Assembly (NCBI GenBank): GCA_963969495.1
Contig: OZ018317.1
Coordinates: 225,910,099-225,974,098 of the forward strand
Direction of reading: 5' to 3'
DNA length: 64,000 nt
DNA from: Ceratothoa steindachneri
Lineage: Eukaryota > Arthropoda > Malacostraca > Isopoda > Cymothoidae
Shown: piece after piece, positions 33,796 to 44,449 of the stretch
Position numbering within the stretch: the stretch's first letter is position 1
Layout: each line of letters opens with the position of its first letter
Notes under the pieces: generated by a model
What the model saw: only the letters and a program-made list of their open reading frames with translations
The model's database searches: none
Told to the model about the DNA's origin: nothing
Translations under genes and position numbers: made by a program

Positions 33796-36700
33796 TTCCA
33801 TTTAAAAGTACTAATTGTGCTTAATAGTGTTCCGTCTTTTCTTGAAGAACACTATTTGTGTTCATCAGTATCCAATCCTCTCTCGAAGAGTACTAATTGT
33901 GCTCATCATTATTGACTCATCCTTCAGAGAGAAAAAGTGCTCAGCAATAATCAATATATCTTGAAGAGTACTAATTCCTCATTTGTGTCACGTTTTATCT
34001 CGAAAAGGCTCTACTTGTGCTCATCCGTAGTCATTTTTCTTAAATATAATAATTAGGCTATATGTTACTCCGTATGTTAAAGAGTACTAATTATGCTCTC
34101 AGCGGTATTCAATCTTCTTTGAAGAATATTAAATGTGCTAATAATTGTTCCATCTTCTCTTTAAATATGTTAAGTCTGCCCAATATTGTTCAATCTTCTT
34201 TTGAGTACTAATTGTGCACATCATTGTTTCATCTTCTCTTAAAGAGTACCAATTGCTTACAATTGAGTTCCATTTTCTTTTTATAGGTACTAATTTTGCT
34301 CATCACAGCTCCATCTTCTCTTAAAGCGTACTAATTGTGTTAATCAATCTTCCATTCTTTTAGGATGAGTACTACTTGGGATCAACAATGTTCAATATTC
34401 CCTCGAACAATACTAACTCTACTCATCAGTGTTGACTCTCAAATTTAAGACTAATAATTGTACTCATCACTGTTCCTTATTCTCTAAGGAAGATACCTTC
34501 TGCTCAATTGAGACCCCATCTTCTCTTAAAGAGTACTAATTTTGCCCAATATAACTCCGTATTATTTTGATGAGTACTTATGTTGCGCATCAGTGTTCCA
34601 TATTCTCTTAAAAAGTAATTATTGTGCTCAAAATTGCTCTCTCTTGTCTTGGAGAGTACCGAGAGTGCTGATTAGGGTTATATCTTCTTTTAAGGAGAAC
34701 TAGTTTTGGTTACCAGTCTTAAATCTTCTCAATAAGAGTGCTCATCAGTCTTCAAAATTCTTTTGAAGTGTACCAATTAAGTGCATAATGTTAGGCTACA
34801 TCTTGTCTTAAAGAATACTAATTGTGCTCATTATTGTTCCAGCTCCTGTTGAAGATTACTAATTGTGCTCAATACCGTTTCATATTGATTTCAAGAGCAT
34901 AATTTGTGCAAAACAATATTTTATGATCTTTTGAACAATACTAAGTTCTCGTATGCTCATCATTCTTCTATCTTCTCTTAAAGACTACTACTTTTTCTAG
35001 TAGAGTAGCAATTGTGCTCATTATCGTTACATTTTCTCTTAAATAATACTAATTGGCCACATCAATGTTCCACCATCTCTTAAATAGTACTAATTGTTCT
35101 CAATAATATTTGACCTTCTCTTGAAGAGTACTAATCCTGCGCAATAGTGTTCTATATTCTCTATCGAAAATTAGCAGGTATACTCATCAATGTTGTATCA
35201 TCTCCTACAAAGTAGTATTTTTATCATCAGTACTCATTTTATCTTTACAAGCACCACTTCTACTCATCAGTGTTCATTATTTTCTGGATCAGCGCAGTGT
35301 TACATCTTTTCTTAAAGAGTACTAATTTTGCTCAAAACAACCTGAACTTCTCTTTAAGATTGCTAATTCTGTTCATCAGTGTTCGATATTTTCTTGAAGG
35401 GTACTAGCTATGGTCATCGGTGTTCAATCATCGCTTTAAGATTAAGAGTAGTGTTTTTTTGGAAGAGTACAATTGTGTTTATCACTGTTCAATCTTTTCT
35501 TGAATAGTATTAACTATACTCATCAATGTTACCCTTCTCTTGAATAGTATCAACTGTGCTCACCTGTATTCAATCTTGTTTTAAAGAGTACTAATTGTGC
35601 TAAACATTGTTAGATCTTTTCTTTAAGATTACTATTTGTACTCATCTGTGTTAATCTATTCTCAAATAATAAGGGGTTTTCTAAATTAAGCTTTATTTGC
35701 TTTAAAAGAGAACTAATTTTTGCTTAACACAGTTTCAACTTATCTTGAAGAGTACTAATTGTGTTCATCTGAGCTAAATATTTTCGTAAAAAGTACTAAT
35801 CTTCATGTTTCATCTCCTCATGAAAATCTTTTCTTAACAGAGCCCCATCTTATCTTAAAAAATCGTTGTTGTACTCATAAGTGTTCCATCTTCCCTTTAA
35901 GAGTATTTATTATGCTCAAAACTATTGCATTATCTTTTGAAATGTACCATCTATGCTCATCTTTGTTATATTTTGTCTTAAGGAGTACTTATTGTTCTCA
36001 AATATGTTTTCTGTACTTTGTATGAGTACTAATTTTATCAGCAGTGTTCTAAATTCTCTAAAAGATCAACATGTTTGCTCATTAGTGTTTTATCTTCTCA
36101 TAAAGAGTACATTTGCTCATCTTTCCTCAATCTTCCTTGTGTTCATCAATGTTCAATCTTCTCTTTAATACTACTAATTGAGCTCATCAGTGTTACACCT
36201 TCGTTTGAGAGTATTTATTGTACTAGTCATTATTCCATCTTCTTCTGAAGAGTACTAAGTGCACTCATCAATGTTCTATCTTAAATTAAAGAATACTGAA
36301 TTTGTTCTTCTGTATTCACTCTTCTTTTGAATAGTATCACCTATACGCATCACTGCTACATCTCCTCTTAAAAAAAATAATAATTGGGCTCATAAAAATA
36401 TCTATTTTCTCTTGAATTGAATAAATTGTACTCGACAGTCTTCCACCTTGTCTTAAAGAGTATAAAGTATGCTCATTAGTCATCCATCTTCTCTTGAAGA
36501 GTATCAAGTATGTTCATTCGTGTTCCCTCTTCTTTTAAAGAGTACTACTTTTCTCAGTAGTGTTCAATCTGCTCTTTAAAAGTAATCTTTGTGCTCATTA
36601 ATGTTCAATCTTATCGTGAAGAGTACTTATTGTTCCCATCCTTTTTACTTCTCTCGAGTAGTACTATTTCTTCCTACAAGTCTTCATTTTTCTGTTCTCT

Positions 36701-36835
36701 CTTCCTTTAAAGAGTACTCATTTTCCTCAGTTAAGCTCCATCTTCCCTCGAAGAGTACAAATTTTATTTATCGGTGTTCTATCTTTTCTTGGCAAGAATT
36801 ACTTTTGCTTCATGTCCCTGATTGTCCTGCATGTG
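33796..36835. repeat. 41-bp satellite array (3 kb)
   Basis: Diverged tandem copies of a unit reading roughly tcttctcttgaagagtacta followed by attgtgctcatcagtgttcc and a, about 41 bp, or nearly 74 copies. The words agagtactaa, tgctcat and tgttcaatc recur throughout. Some copies are shortened. Small open frames inside (for example 35759-36025) follow from the repeat. Confidence 0.9.
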
Positions 36836-37125
36836 TGTATTGATGGATTCATGTATGCATCACTGTCTCTTTGTTTCTTCTCCGCCTGTAAAGATGTACA
36901 TTAATTAATGCATCATTCTGTAGCTGATGGTTGAGAGGAGACGCCAATTTCTTTATATCTCCTGCTGATGGGGAGGAGAGAGAGGCGAGGTTTTTGTAAA
37001 TGGTCTTAATGCCGTCTTACTCTTCCCATTAGATAAGAAAAGACAAGGATAAAAAAACAACAACGATATAATAATTCAAAGAAAAACAAAGTATTTCTAC
37101 AGAAACTTGATTGCCGTGGAATGGG
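36836..37125. other. Short unannotated spacer
   Basis: Unique-looking sequence between two satellite arrays; nothing recognised. Confidence 0.4.
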
Positions 37126-38510
37126 AAAAGATAGGATAAGTTAGGTTATATTAACCTGGATTGAGTTAGCTTTGATGAAATGAGTTTGTGTATCTTAAAT
37201 GAGGTTAAATCATGTTTGATGAGGAAAGGTTAGCTTTGATGAGATGAGTTTAGTTTCGTTTGATGAAGTTAGGTTAGGTTTGACCAAGTTAGGTTAATGA
37301 GTTTGTTAGTTTAGGTCTATGACTTAAGTTAGGTTTGATAAGTTGAGGGTTAGGTTTAATGAGGCTAGATTAGTTATGATCGAGTTTGGTTAGATTAGGT
37401 TTTCTAAGTTTAGTTTACGTTTGATGAGGTTAGGTTAGGTTTGATTAAGTTTGATTAGATTAGATTAGGTTTAATTAAGTTTGATAAAGTTATGTTAAGT
37501 TAGGTTTAATGAGGTTTTATAAGTTTAGTTTAGGTTTTATGAGGTTAATTTCGGTTTGATTAAGTTTGATGAGGTTAGGTTAGGAACTTTGATCAGGCTA
37601 TGTTAGGTAAGGTTTAATGAGGTTTTCTAAGTTTAGCTTAGGTTTGATGAGGTTAAGTTCGGTTTGATTAAGTTTGATGAGGTTAGGTTAGGAACTTTGA
37701 TCAGGTTATGTTAGGTAAAGTTTGATGAGGTTTTATAAGTTTAGCTTAGGTTTGATAAGGTTAAGTTAGGTTTGATTAAGTTTGATGAGGTTAGATTAGG
37801 AACTTTAATCAGGTTATGTTAGGTAAGGTTTGATGAGGTTTTATAAGTTTAGCTTAGGTTTGATGAGGTTAAGTTAGGTTTGATTGAGTTTGATGAGGTT
37901 AGGTTAGGAACTTTGATCAGGTTATGTTAGGTAAGGTTTGATTAGGTTTTCTAAGTTTAGCTTAGGTTTGATGAGGTTAAGTTCGGTTTGATTAAGTTTG
38001 ATGAGGTTAGGTTAGGAACTTTGATCAGGTTATGTTAGGTAAGGTTTGATGAGGTTTTCTAAGTTTAGCTTAGGTTTGATGAGGTTAAGTTCGGTTTGAT
38101 TAAGTTTGATGAGGTTAGGTTAGGAACTTTAATCAGGTTATGTTTGGTAAGGTTTAGTGAGGTTTTATAAGTTTAGCTTAGGTTTGATGAGGTTAAGTTC
38201 GGTTTGATTAAGTTTGATGAGGTTAGGTTAGGAACTTTAATCAGGTTATGTTAGGTAAGGTTTGGTGAGGTTTTATAAGTTTAGCTTAGGTTTGATGAGG
38301 TTAAGTTAGGTTTGATTAAGTTTGATGAGGTTAGGGTTTATGAGGTTACGTTAAGTCTTGACGTTTTCAATTTAGGTTTGATTAAATCTAGTTAGTGTAA
38401 GGTTATTTCTTATGGTCAGATTTGTGGTTATGTCCTTTTAGCTTAGATTCGATTATGTTATGGTATTTTAGACTGGATAGAACTTGGTTAGGTTAGGTTA
38501 GGTTTAATCG
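37126..38510 (+). repeat. 108-bp higher-order repeat with TTAGG motifs
   Basis: The landmark aacttt(g/a)atcagg falls at 37585, 37693, 37801, 37909, 38017, 38125 and 38233, an exact 108-bp spacing over seven copies. Each 108-mer is built from smaller words (ggtttgatgaggtta, tagcttagg) and contains ttaggttagg, two TTAGG units in tandem. Flanking parts (37126-37580 and 38340-38510) hold less regular copies of the small words, ending in ggttaggttaggttagg near 38490. Copies within the 108-bp core are very similar, so the array is young or homogenised. Confidence 0.95.
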
Positions 38511-38894
38511 TTACCCTCCTGTCCTCACCTATTGCTAGGCTGATTGACTTTGTCATACAATGCGACCACCTACGAGGGTGTCTCCTGCCCTAGGTTTGGG
38601 CGGGGGGGGGGAATGGAGGAAGTGCAAATGTTTTAGAAGATAAATAACTGCAGAGGCACCTCCAGGCATTGGGGCCGAAAGGGTACGCTCTCCTCCAAAT
38701 GTCAGATTCACCCAGAGGCGAACATTATCGTGTTCATCGGCGAGGTGTTCAAAAATTAGGTCCCGATCACCCGTTTTTACACGCTTGTTCGTGGAGTGGA
38801 GCGAAGGCGCCTTCTCTGATCCCTCCCTCCTTTATTACTCCATTTATCCCCCCCCCCCTTTTCGTCACGTTGTCCTACTTAGCGTTCCATTAGT
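38511..38894. other. Unannotated spacer with C and G runs
   Basis: G run near 38602-38611 and C run near 38850. No gene recognised; the open frame 38669-38893 has no family resemblance. Confidence 0.4.
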
Positions 38895-39264
38895 ATTATT
38901 TAGTACACATGTACGTATCATTGAGCTCACGTGTTGGTATCATTAAGTACACGCGTTCGTGCCTTGGAGGTATGTTCGTAAAATTGGGTACACGTGTACG
39001 TAATGAGAGTTCATGTGGTCGTATTTAGTCATTTTTTTTAGTATTTTGACTACATGTGTTTGGACTCTCAGTCCATAAGTTCTTTTTTTGACTACATTTG
39101 TTCGTACTTTTGAATGTTTAGGTTTGTAACTTGGTGAAACATTGTTCGTATTTACTAGGAGCTGTATGTTTTCTTTTGAGTACATGCCCTTATTCATTTT
39201 ACTACATGTTTACATGTACTAAACACACATGTGTTCGTACTATTGAGTACGTGTGTTTTTAAAT
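38895..39264. repeat. Minisatellite with gtacacgtgttcgta core
   Basis: About 16 diverged copies of a unit near 23 bp containing gtacacgtgt or ctacatgtgtt, then tcgtat and ttgag. Confidence 0.8.
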
Positions 39265-39700
39265 CCAGGTTTACGTGCCTTGTCATTATTACCCTAATTT
39301 GAAGTCCTTGTTATTATTGACCTCTTGGAAGTCCTTGTCATTATTAGATTTTTGGAAGTCCTTGCCATTATTATCATTTTGTGAAATCCTTGTTATTTTT
39401 TACCTTTTGGAATTCCTTGCCATTATTATACTTTTGGAAGTCCTTGTCATTATTATCCTTCTTGTGAAATCCTTGTTATTTTTGCCTTTTGGAAGTCCTT
39501 GCCATTATTATACTTTTGGAAGTCCTTGTCATTATTATCCTTCTTATGAAATCCTTGTTATTTTTACCTTTTGGAAGTCCTCGTCATTATTGGATTTTGG
39601 GAAGTCCTTGTCATTATATAATTTTTTGAAGTCCTTGTTATTATTGACCTTTTGTAACTCCTTGTCATTAATGACCTTTTTCTCTATGCCTCTTCTTTAT
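39265..39700 (+). repeat. 27-30-bp minisatellite, open in one frame
   Basis: About 15 copies of a unit such as ttggaagtccttgtcattat followed by tatactt. Because the copies are mostly multiples of three, one frame stays open for 169 codons (39275-39784) and gives a Leu/Ile/Phe-rich peptide with a 9-10-residue period. No start context or partner exon supports a gene. Confidence 0.9.
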
Positions 39701-41334
39701 ATTTATCCCCCACCCATTCATCCTTCTGAATGTCCCCCACCCTCTTTATCCTTTGAAACGAAATGCCTTCATTGTTTGCTTTAATTCCTTTTTCCGACCT
39801 CAACAAGATTCGAGGGTTGGGGGGAGTTGTTCGACCATAAATACATAAGTTATTCCCCCTCCCCCCCACTGTACCTAGAAGAGAGGGGGAAGCCCCGATA
39901 AGATCACTTGAAAGAGCGCGAAAATCTGAGTAGAAAACCATTCGATTCCTGTGGTTTTGATCCCCCCTCCCCCCCTTCCCCCCGAGATTTTTTTTGGCCA
40001 AGACAAAATGAAAAAGGTTAGCTTCGGCGTCGGGCGGAGGCTCTTCCATTAATCGCTGCCAAAGGTGCAAAGAGGGGCAACAGTCGATATTGAAACAAGG
40101 GGAAGGGGCATTCTGAAATTAAGCGCTCTTTTGTATGCTTTTTTCATTGTTTTTGTTTTTCTACCTTCATTTTCTTCTGTACGGGGAGGATGGGGGGAGG
40201 GGGATATCATTTTCTTCCATCTTTTAGTTTCCTCTCGAGTATTCGATCCATCTCTCTCCACACATTTTCACCTGCCTCAACTTCACCACTTCCTTATGAA
40301 ACTCTCCTCCTGGCGTGCTTCCCTCGTTAGTCGTCGCTAAAATAAATCAATCCTCTCGTTCACTAATCCCAATTTTAGGTCACGACCCCCTCCCCATACC
40401 CCTAAAGGTCACTTCAGGGGCGGCATTCGTAGGTAGGGAGAAAGGACCGTGGGGAGGAGGGGGGGGGGGTGTTCGTATTAAATTTAATTAGGTTGCGTCG
40501 GGTTTTGTCGGGCCGTAAATTCTCCTGTTTCGGCCCGCCTCGGTCACACCTCGGCACCTCGAAGGTGAGAACGCACATTAGACCGCGTCCCACTGGACCC
40601 TACAGTCCTGGCCGCCTCTGCTAAGCGTCAATTATGCAGATGAGTTTGCGGATGAGCGCGCAATTTATGCGTGAATACATGCATACGAATACGTGATAAA
40701 TTTCCAGGAAATTCGTGAGCTTTGGGGTGTATTTTGGGCAAGTATATCATGTCCCGGCTACGTCCATTGAATATGCAAATATATGTATTAGCTCGGGAGG
40801 ACAGGGGATGGGGGTAGAGGGGGGGGGGGGAATGGTGGGATGTCCAGTAGAGTTGGGGGGAAGGGAGGCTCATACCCTTTAGGGAAATGGGGAGAGGGAT
40901 AGACATAAGATGACATGATGATAGGGTTAAGTCCCTCTTTAGGGACAAAGGTTGGACTCATGGGCTCCCAATTGACACCCCCCTCGATTTAGACGGGGAA
41001 GGGGCAAAGTCCCTATCGAGATGGGGATTTTACTCTTGGAATTATTATACCATGAGTCACTATGAGGCGAGTCTCGAACCATGGGAACTCAGTCCAGTAC
41101 TGCCATGAGGACACTCAAATTCCACAGGGTCCTCTTGTTCCAAGTAGTCTCTTCTTTAGCCGACTCGGGCTTAGTTTTATACCTTTCACACATTTTCATT
41201 TCTCCTAACATCATTACTTACGACTATTTCCTTATGAACGTTTTGGGCGAGAACCCTTCGTTGGTTTTCACTTCTTAAACTTTAGTTAAATTGGAACAAT
41301 TTAAACACCTTGAAGAAGCATTCACCTCTTTACA
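39701..41334. other. Unannotated, locally GC-rich, many G/C tracts
   Basis: C and G runs near 39860, 39965-39980, 40462-40470 and 40820-40830. The part 40480-40800 is unique-looking and CpG-rich and contains aattatgcagatgag and gaatatgcaaatatatg; no coding signal. Nothing else recognised. Confidence 0.4.
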
Positions 41335-41705
41335 ACCTAATATTATTAAAGCTAGCAATGCCTATGCCTTTTTTAGCAGTAGTAATGTCTAGGCTTTTTA
41401 AAGCAGTAATTTCTAGACCGTTTTAAAGTTGTGTAAATGATTAGGCTTTTTTAATCTAGTAATGTTTAGTTTATTTAAGCTAGCAATGCCTAAGAATTTT
41501 TAAAGCTGTAGTATTTATTACCTAAGCTTTTTTTAAGCAGCAATGTCTAGGCATTTTTAAAGCTGTACTAATGTCTAGGCTTTTTATAACACTAATGCAT
41601 ATGCCCTTTTAAAGCTGTAGTAATGTCTCTTCTTTTTTAAGATAGCAATGCCTAGGCCATTTTAAATCAGTAGTAATGTCTAGGCTTTTTTTAACTTACA
41701 AAACT
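41335..41705. repeat. About 27-bp minisatellite (gtaatgtctaggctttttta)
   Basis: Roughly 13 diverged copies alternating agcaatgcctaggc and gtaatgtctaggc, each followed by a T run and aaagctgta or aagcag. Confidence 0.88.
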
Positions 41706-41949
41706 GTTTATCTGCCACATGAACCGTCTGAAGGACAACGTTTACGAGTGAATAATGTTTCATCTCTATCGACTCAAGATGCCCGTGAGCCATTTATAGA
41801 CAGAACTGTTAAGAGAGATGAAAAATGAGTTCTTCCCGCCAATATTAACCACAAAATAATCAAAGATTTGACGCAAATAAAAGCCGTCTCTATTCCAATG
41901 CTTTAACTCCAAAGATGGATGGCTAAAGGTAGCATTTAGTGCGATATGA

Positions 41950-42132
41950 AGTCTTATTCATTAAGAGCTCTTCAATAATAAGCAAACAGTTACTGCAGAC
42001 CTATATTTTCCACCATTGCAAACTGTAAATGAAGTTCTTGAACAAAAACATCCTTCATTGGTCAACAGAAAAGGTGTCTTTCTCCCTGATGACAATGTAC
42101 GCCCACAGTGGGCAAGTTTGACCCAAGAAAAA
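41950..42132 (+). pseudogene. Mariner transposase, middle part (split element)
   Basis: Reads NNKQTVTADLYFPPLQTVN, then EVLEQKHPSLVNRKGVFL and DDNVRPQWASLTQEK. This is the segment around the second catalytic Asp of a DD34D mariner transposase ('DNARPH' motif, here changed to DNVRPQ). It breaks off at about 42132, right after TQEK. The next expected residues (a few, then a WEVL motif) are found 2 kb away at 44202, so the two pieces are halves of one element. Upstream of 41950 the match fades into stops. Confidence 0.85.
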
Positions 42133-43200
42133 AGGTAATATCCTGAAGGAAAACTCGCTCTATAACTCACACCAATTCGGGTTTAGGAGAAAGCGAAGTA
42201 CGGAGATGGCGATTAACGTCATCACGGAAAAGCTAGCCCAAGCAAAACAGGAAAAGAGTTACGAGGACATTGTTTGTCGGGATGTATCAAAGGCGTTTGA
42301 TAAGGTGTGGCAACGGGGAATGCAGTACAAGATCTTACGACTGGGCCTAAGTGAAAACTTAGAAAGAACTCGCTGTGACCATGTCATGGAGAGAGCGGCG
42401 TACATCAGTTTAGGGTGCACGGACGGGCCAAAGTTTCCGCTCACTGCGGGCCTCCCGCAGGGGGGGGGGTGCCTGTCCCCCACTTTCTACCTGATTTACA
42501 CCGCAGATGTCCCAGCCCCTGTAAACCCCACTTGCCTCAACATTCAATTCGCAGATGATTTCACTCAGATTATCACTTACCTATTGAGGAATGCTCCCTT
42601 GCAAGATGGAATGACAGCAGCAGAAATTGAAAACCTAAACACCTACGAGGCCCGGTGGAAAATCCGTACCAACCAGGAGAAGTTCAAGGTAGTGCCCATA
42701 GGCAGGAGACTACTTGATGACGTCAGGGTGGGGGATAGACGATATCCCTACACCACTGAATGCAATGTACTCGGCATAAAGATCACCTCAACCAAGTACA
42801 AGAAGCACGTCCAAGAAGGAATCACCGAGGCCACTGCTGCAGTCAAGACTCTATATAGATTCAGAATTCTTCGCCAAAGCAACAAGAAATAGATCTACAC
42901 TGCTCTTGTAAGATCGACGTTGCTATACCCCGCTTCCGCCCTCTCGTGTGTCTCCAAGACACAGAAGAGGAGACTACAGGTAGGGCAGAACAAATGCGCG
43001 TACCTAATTACAGGTACACGCAGATTGGAAAGAAAAAGACAAGAAGAGCTGCACCGGGAGGCGGGGTTGACTCCCATTAACATTGTCATTGAAGAACGGA
43101 CACAGAATATGCTAGAAAAGGTCAATCGTCGTGCCAGATTTCCAAGCTCCGCCGGGGCTTTAGCTGGCGGAGCAGAAGTGCCGTTCTACGCCAGATGAGA
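42133..43200 (+). pseudogene. 5'-truncated LINE reverse transcriptase
   Basis: Opens with LKENSLYNSHQFGFRRKRST at the junction with the mariner piece, i.e. directly at the 'QfGFR..rSt' motif, so everything upstream (endonuclease, RT N-terminus) is missing. A 228-codon open frame (42206-42892) holds RDVSKAFDKVWQRGMQYKI, GLPQGGGCLSPTFYLIYTAD, the catalytic QFADDFTQI and NQEKFKVVPIG. After one stop at 42890-42892 it continues with TALVRSTLLYPASALSC and a C-terminus ending at 43196. Better preserved than the other LINEs except for that stop. Type: I/jockey-like. The segment to 43520 with repeated ccgatgaagac may be its 3' untranslated part. Confidence 0.9.
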
Positions 43201-43526
43201 AGTTTTTAACCCAAAACAAGTCAAGCTAACCAATTGTGAAACCTCACCGATTTTGACAAAACCCTCCGATATTGACAAAACTCACTGATGAAGACAAACT
43301 TACCGAAGAAGAAAAATCTACCGATGAAGACGGAAACACACCGTACAAGACATCAACGAAGAAACAAAATACACAAACTACACTCATTACAAAATATACG
43401 AAAAAAGACACTAAACAAACATAGTAAGTAATATTAATGCAATTACCAAAACAACAGCAAACGCGCACAGCATAACCAAATTACATTAACTAATTTGAAG
43501 ACAAATGGCTTGAATGCCACATTATA

Positions 43527-43531
<5 letters not shown>
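43201..43531. other. Probable LINE 3' flank
   Basis: A-rich, with repeats of gatgaagac. No coding signal. Leads into the (TA)n tract. Confidence 0.4.

Positions 43532-43606
<75 letters not shown>
43532..43606. repeat. (TA)n microsatellite
   Basis: About 37 TA units with two single-base interruptions at the edges; lies between the LINE and the H2B gene. Confidence 0.98.
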
Positions 43607-43810
43607 TATAAACAAAATGATAAACAACAACGGAACTACAAAACATAAAATTTTAAAGCGATAGGCCTGATCACCAGGCTCTAGCATCACTTTGCACCCT
43701 ACAACACTTCTTTCTCTTTTCACCACTGGTCTACTTTCCACTCTATCCACACGCCCTTTCTCTATCCCCTCACCTACATATACTCTTAGCGAAAAAAAAT
43801 AACTCTCAAT
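43607..43810 (+). promoter_or_regulatory. Upstream flank of H2B, no clear promoter
   Basis: Two hundred bases between the (TA)n tract and the H2B start. A weak TATA-like tacatata lies at 43775-43782, only about 30 bases before the start codon, which would leave almost no 5' leader. A palindrome gcctgatcaccaggc is near 43664. No CCAAT or other histone-type element was seen. Confidence 0.3.
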
Positions 43811-44182
43811 ATGGCTCCTAAAACTTCTGGAAAGACTGCGAAGAAAGCCGGCAAGGCTCAAAAGTCTATCGCTAAAGGCGATAAGAAGAAGAAAAGGAGG
43901 AGTAAGGAAAGTTACAGCATCTATATCTACAAGGTGTTGAAGCAAGTCCATCCTGACACCGGTATTTCATCGAAAGCAATGTCCATTATGAATTCTTTCG
44001 TCAATGACATTTTCGAACGTATCGCTGCTGAAGCCTCCCATTTGGCTCACTACAACAAGCGGTCAACAATGACTTCTCGCGAAATTCAGACTGCTGTTCG
44101 ACTACTTCTCCCTGCAGAGTTAGCCAAACACGCTGTATCCGAAGGTACTAAGGCTGTTACAAAGTACACATCTTCCAAGTAA
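43811..44182 (+). CDS. H2B: Histone H2B, intact and intronless
   Basis: A 123-codon intact frame, the usual length for arthropod H2B. Lys-rich tail ([17 protein letters not shown] then [12 protein letters not shown]), followed by the histone fold: [36 protein letters not shown], and a C-terminal helix ending [16 protein letters not shown], with the ubiquitinated Lys of 'AVTKYTSSK'. H2B pairs with H2A and wraps DNA in the nucleosome. Differences from the near-universal arthropod sequence, as I recall it, are HL for RL after EAS (about residue 76), RSTM for RSTI, and LLLPAEL for LLLPGEL. The acidic-patch Glu residues are kept. Start chosen at the only upstream ATG; it gives the standard N-terminus. 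No histone stem-loop follows, and recognisable mariner sequence resumes within 20 bp of the stop. No other histone gene is nearby. Confidence 0.97.
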   Translation: MAPKTSGKTAKKAGKAQKSIAKGDKKKKRRSKESYSIYIYKVLKQVHPDTGISSKAMSIMNSFVNDIFERIAAEASHLAHYNKRSTMTSREIQTAVRLLLPAELAKHAVSEGTKAVTKYTSSK

Positions 44183-44195
44183 GAAGTAAGAATAT

Positions 44196-44449
44196 ATTAA
44201 GTTGGGAAGTTCTTCTTCGTCCTCCATATGCACCGGACCTTGTAGCATCAGATTACAATTTATTAAGGGTCATTACATCATCCCATGAATGCAAAAGTTT
44301 ACTCTGATATGAAGGATTTGCAAAAGGATAACAAAATCCTGTTATTTCCTCAAGAACGAGTGAATTCTGTAAGAAAGGAATCGAATCCTTAGTTAAACTA
44401 TACCAGATCATTCATTGTCAATAATGATGGAAACTACATAATTGAATAA
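44196..44449 (+). pseudogene. Mariner transposase, C-terminal part (split element)
   Basis: Starting with SWEVLLRPPYAPDLVASDYN at 44199, the 'GwevLpHPPYSPDLAPSDYhlF' motif carrying the third catalytic Asp (here intact within PDL.ASD), followed after frame changes by HECKS, CKKGIESLV and the end FIVNNDGNYIIE with a TAA at 44447-44449. It continues the mariner piece that stops at 42132. Frameshifts show it is dead. No terminal inverted repeat was identified downstream. Confidence 0.88.

Noticed and set aside
33796..36835. CRISPR array
   Set aside because: Copies are diverged and contiguous, with no repeat-spacer alternation, in a eukaryotic context.
39275..39784. 169-codon plus-strand frame as a gene
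   Set aside because: It is a by-product of a minisatellite with unit lengths in multiples of three.
43490..43951. 153-codon minus-strand frame across (TA)n and the H2B start
   Set aside because: It is largely Tyr-Ile repeats from (TA)n and the antisense of H2B; the H2B frame on the plus strand is unmistakable.
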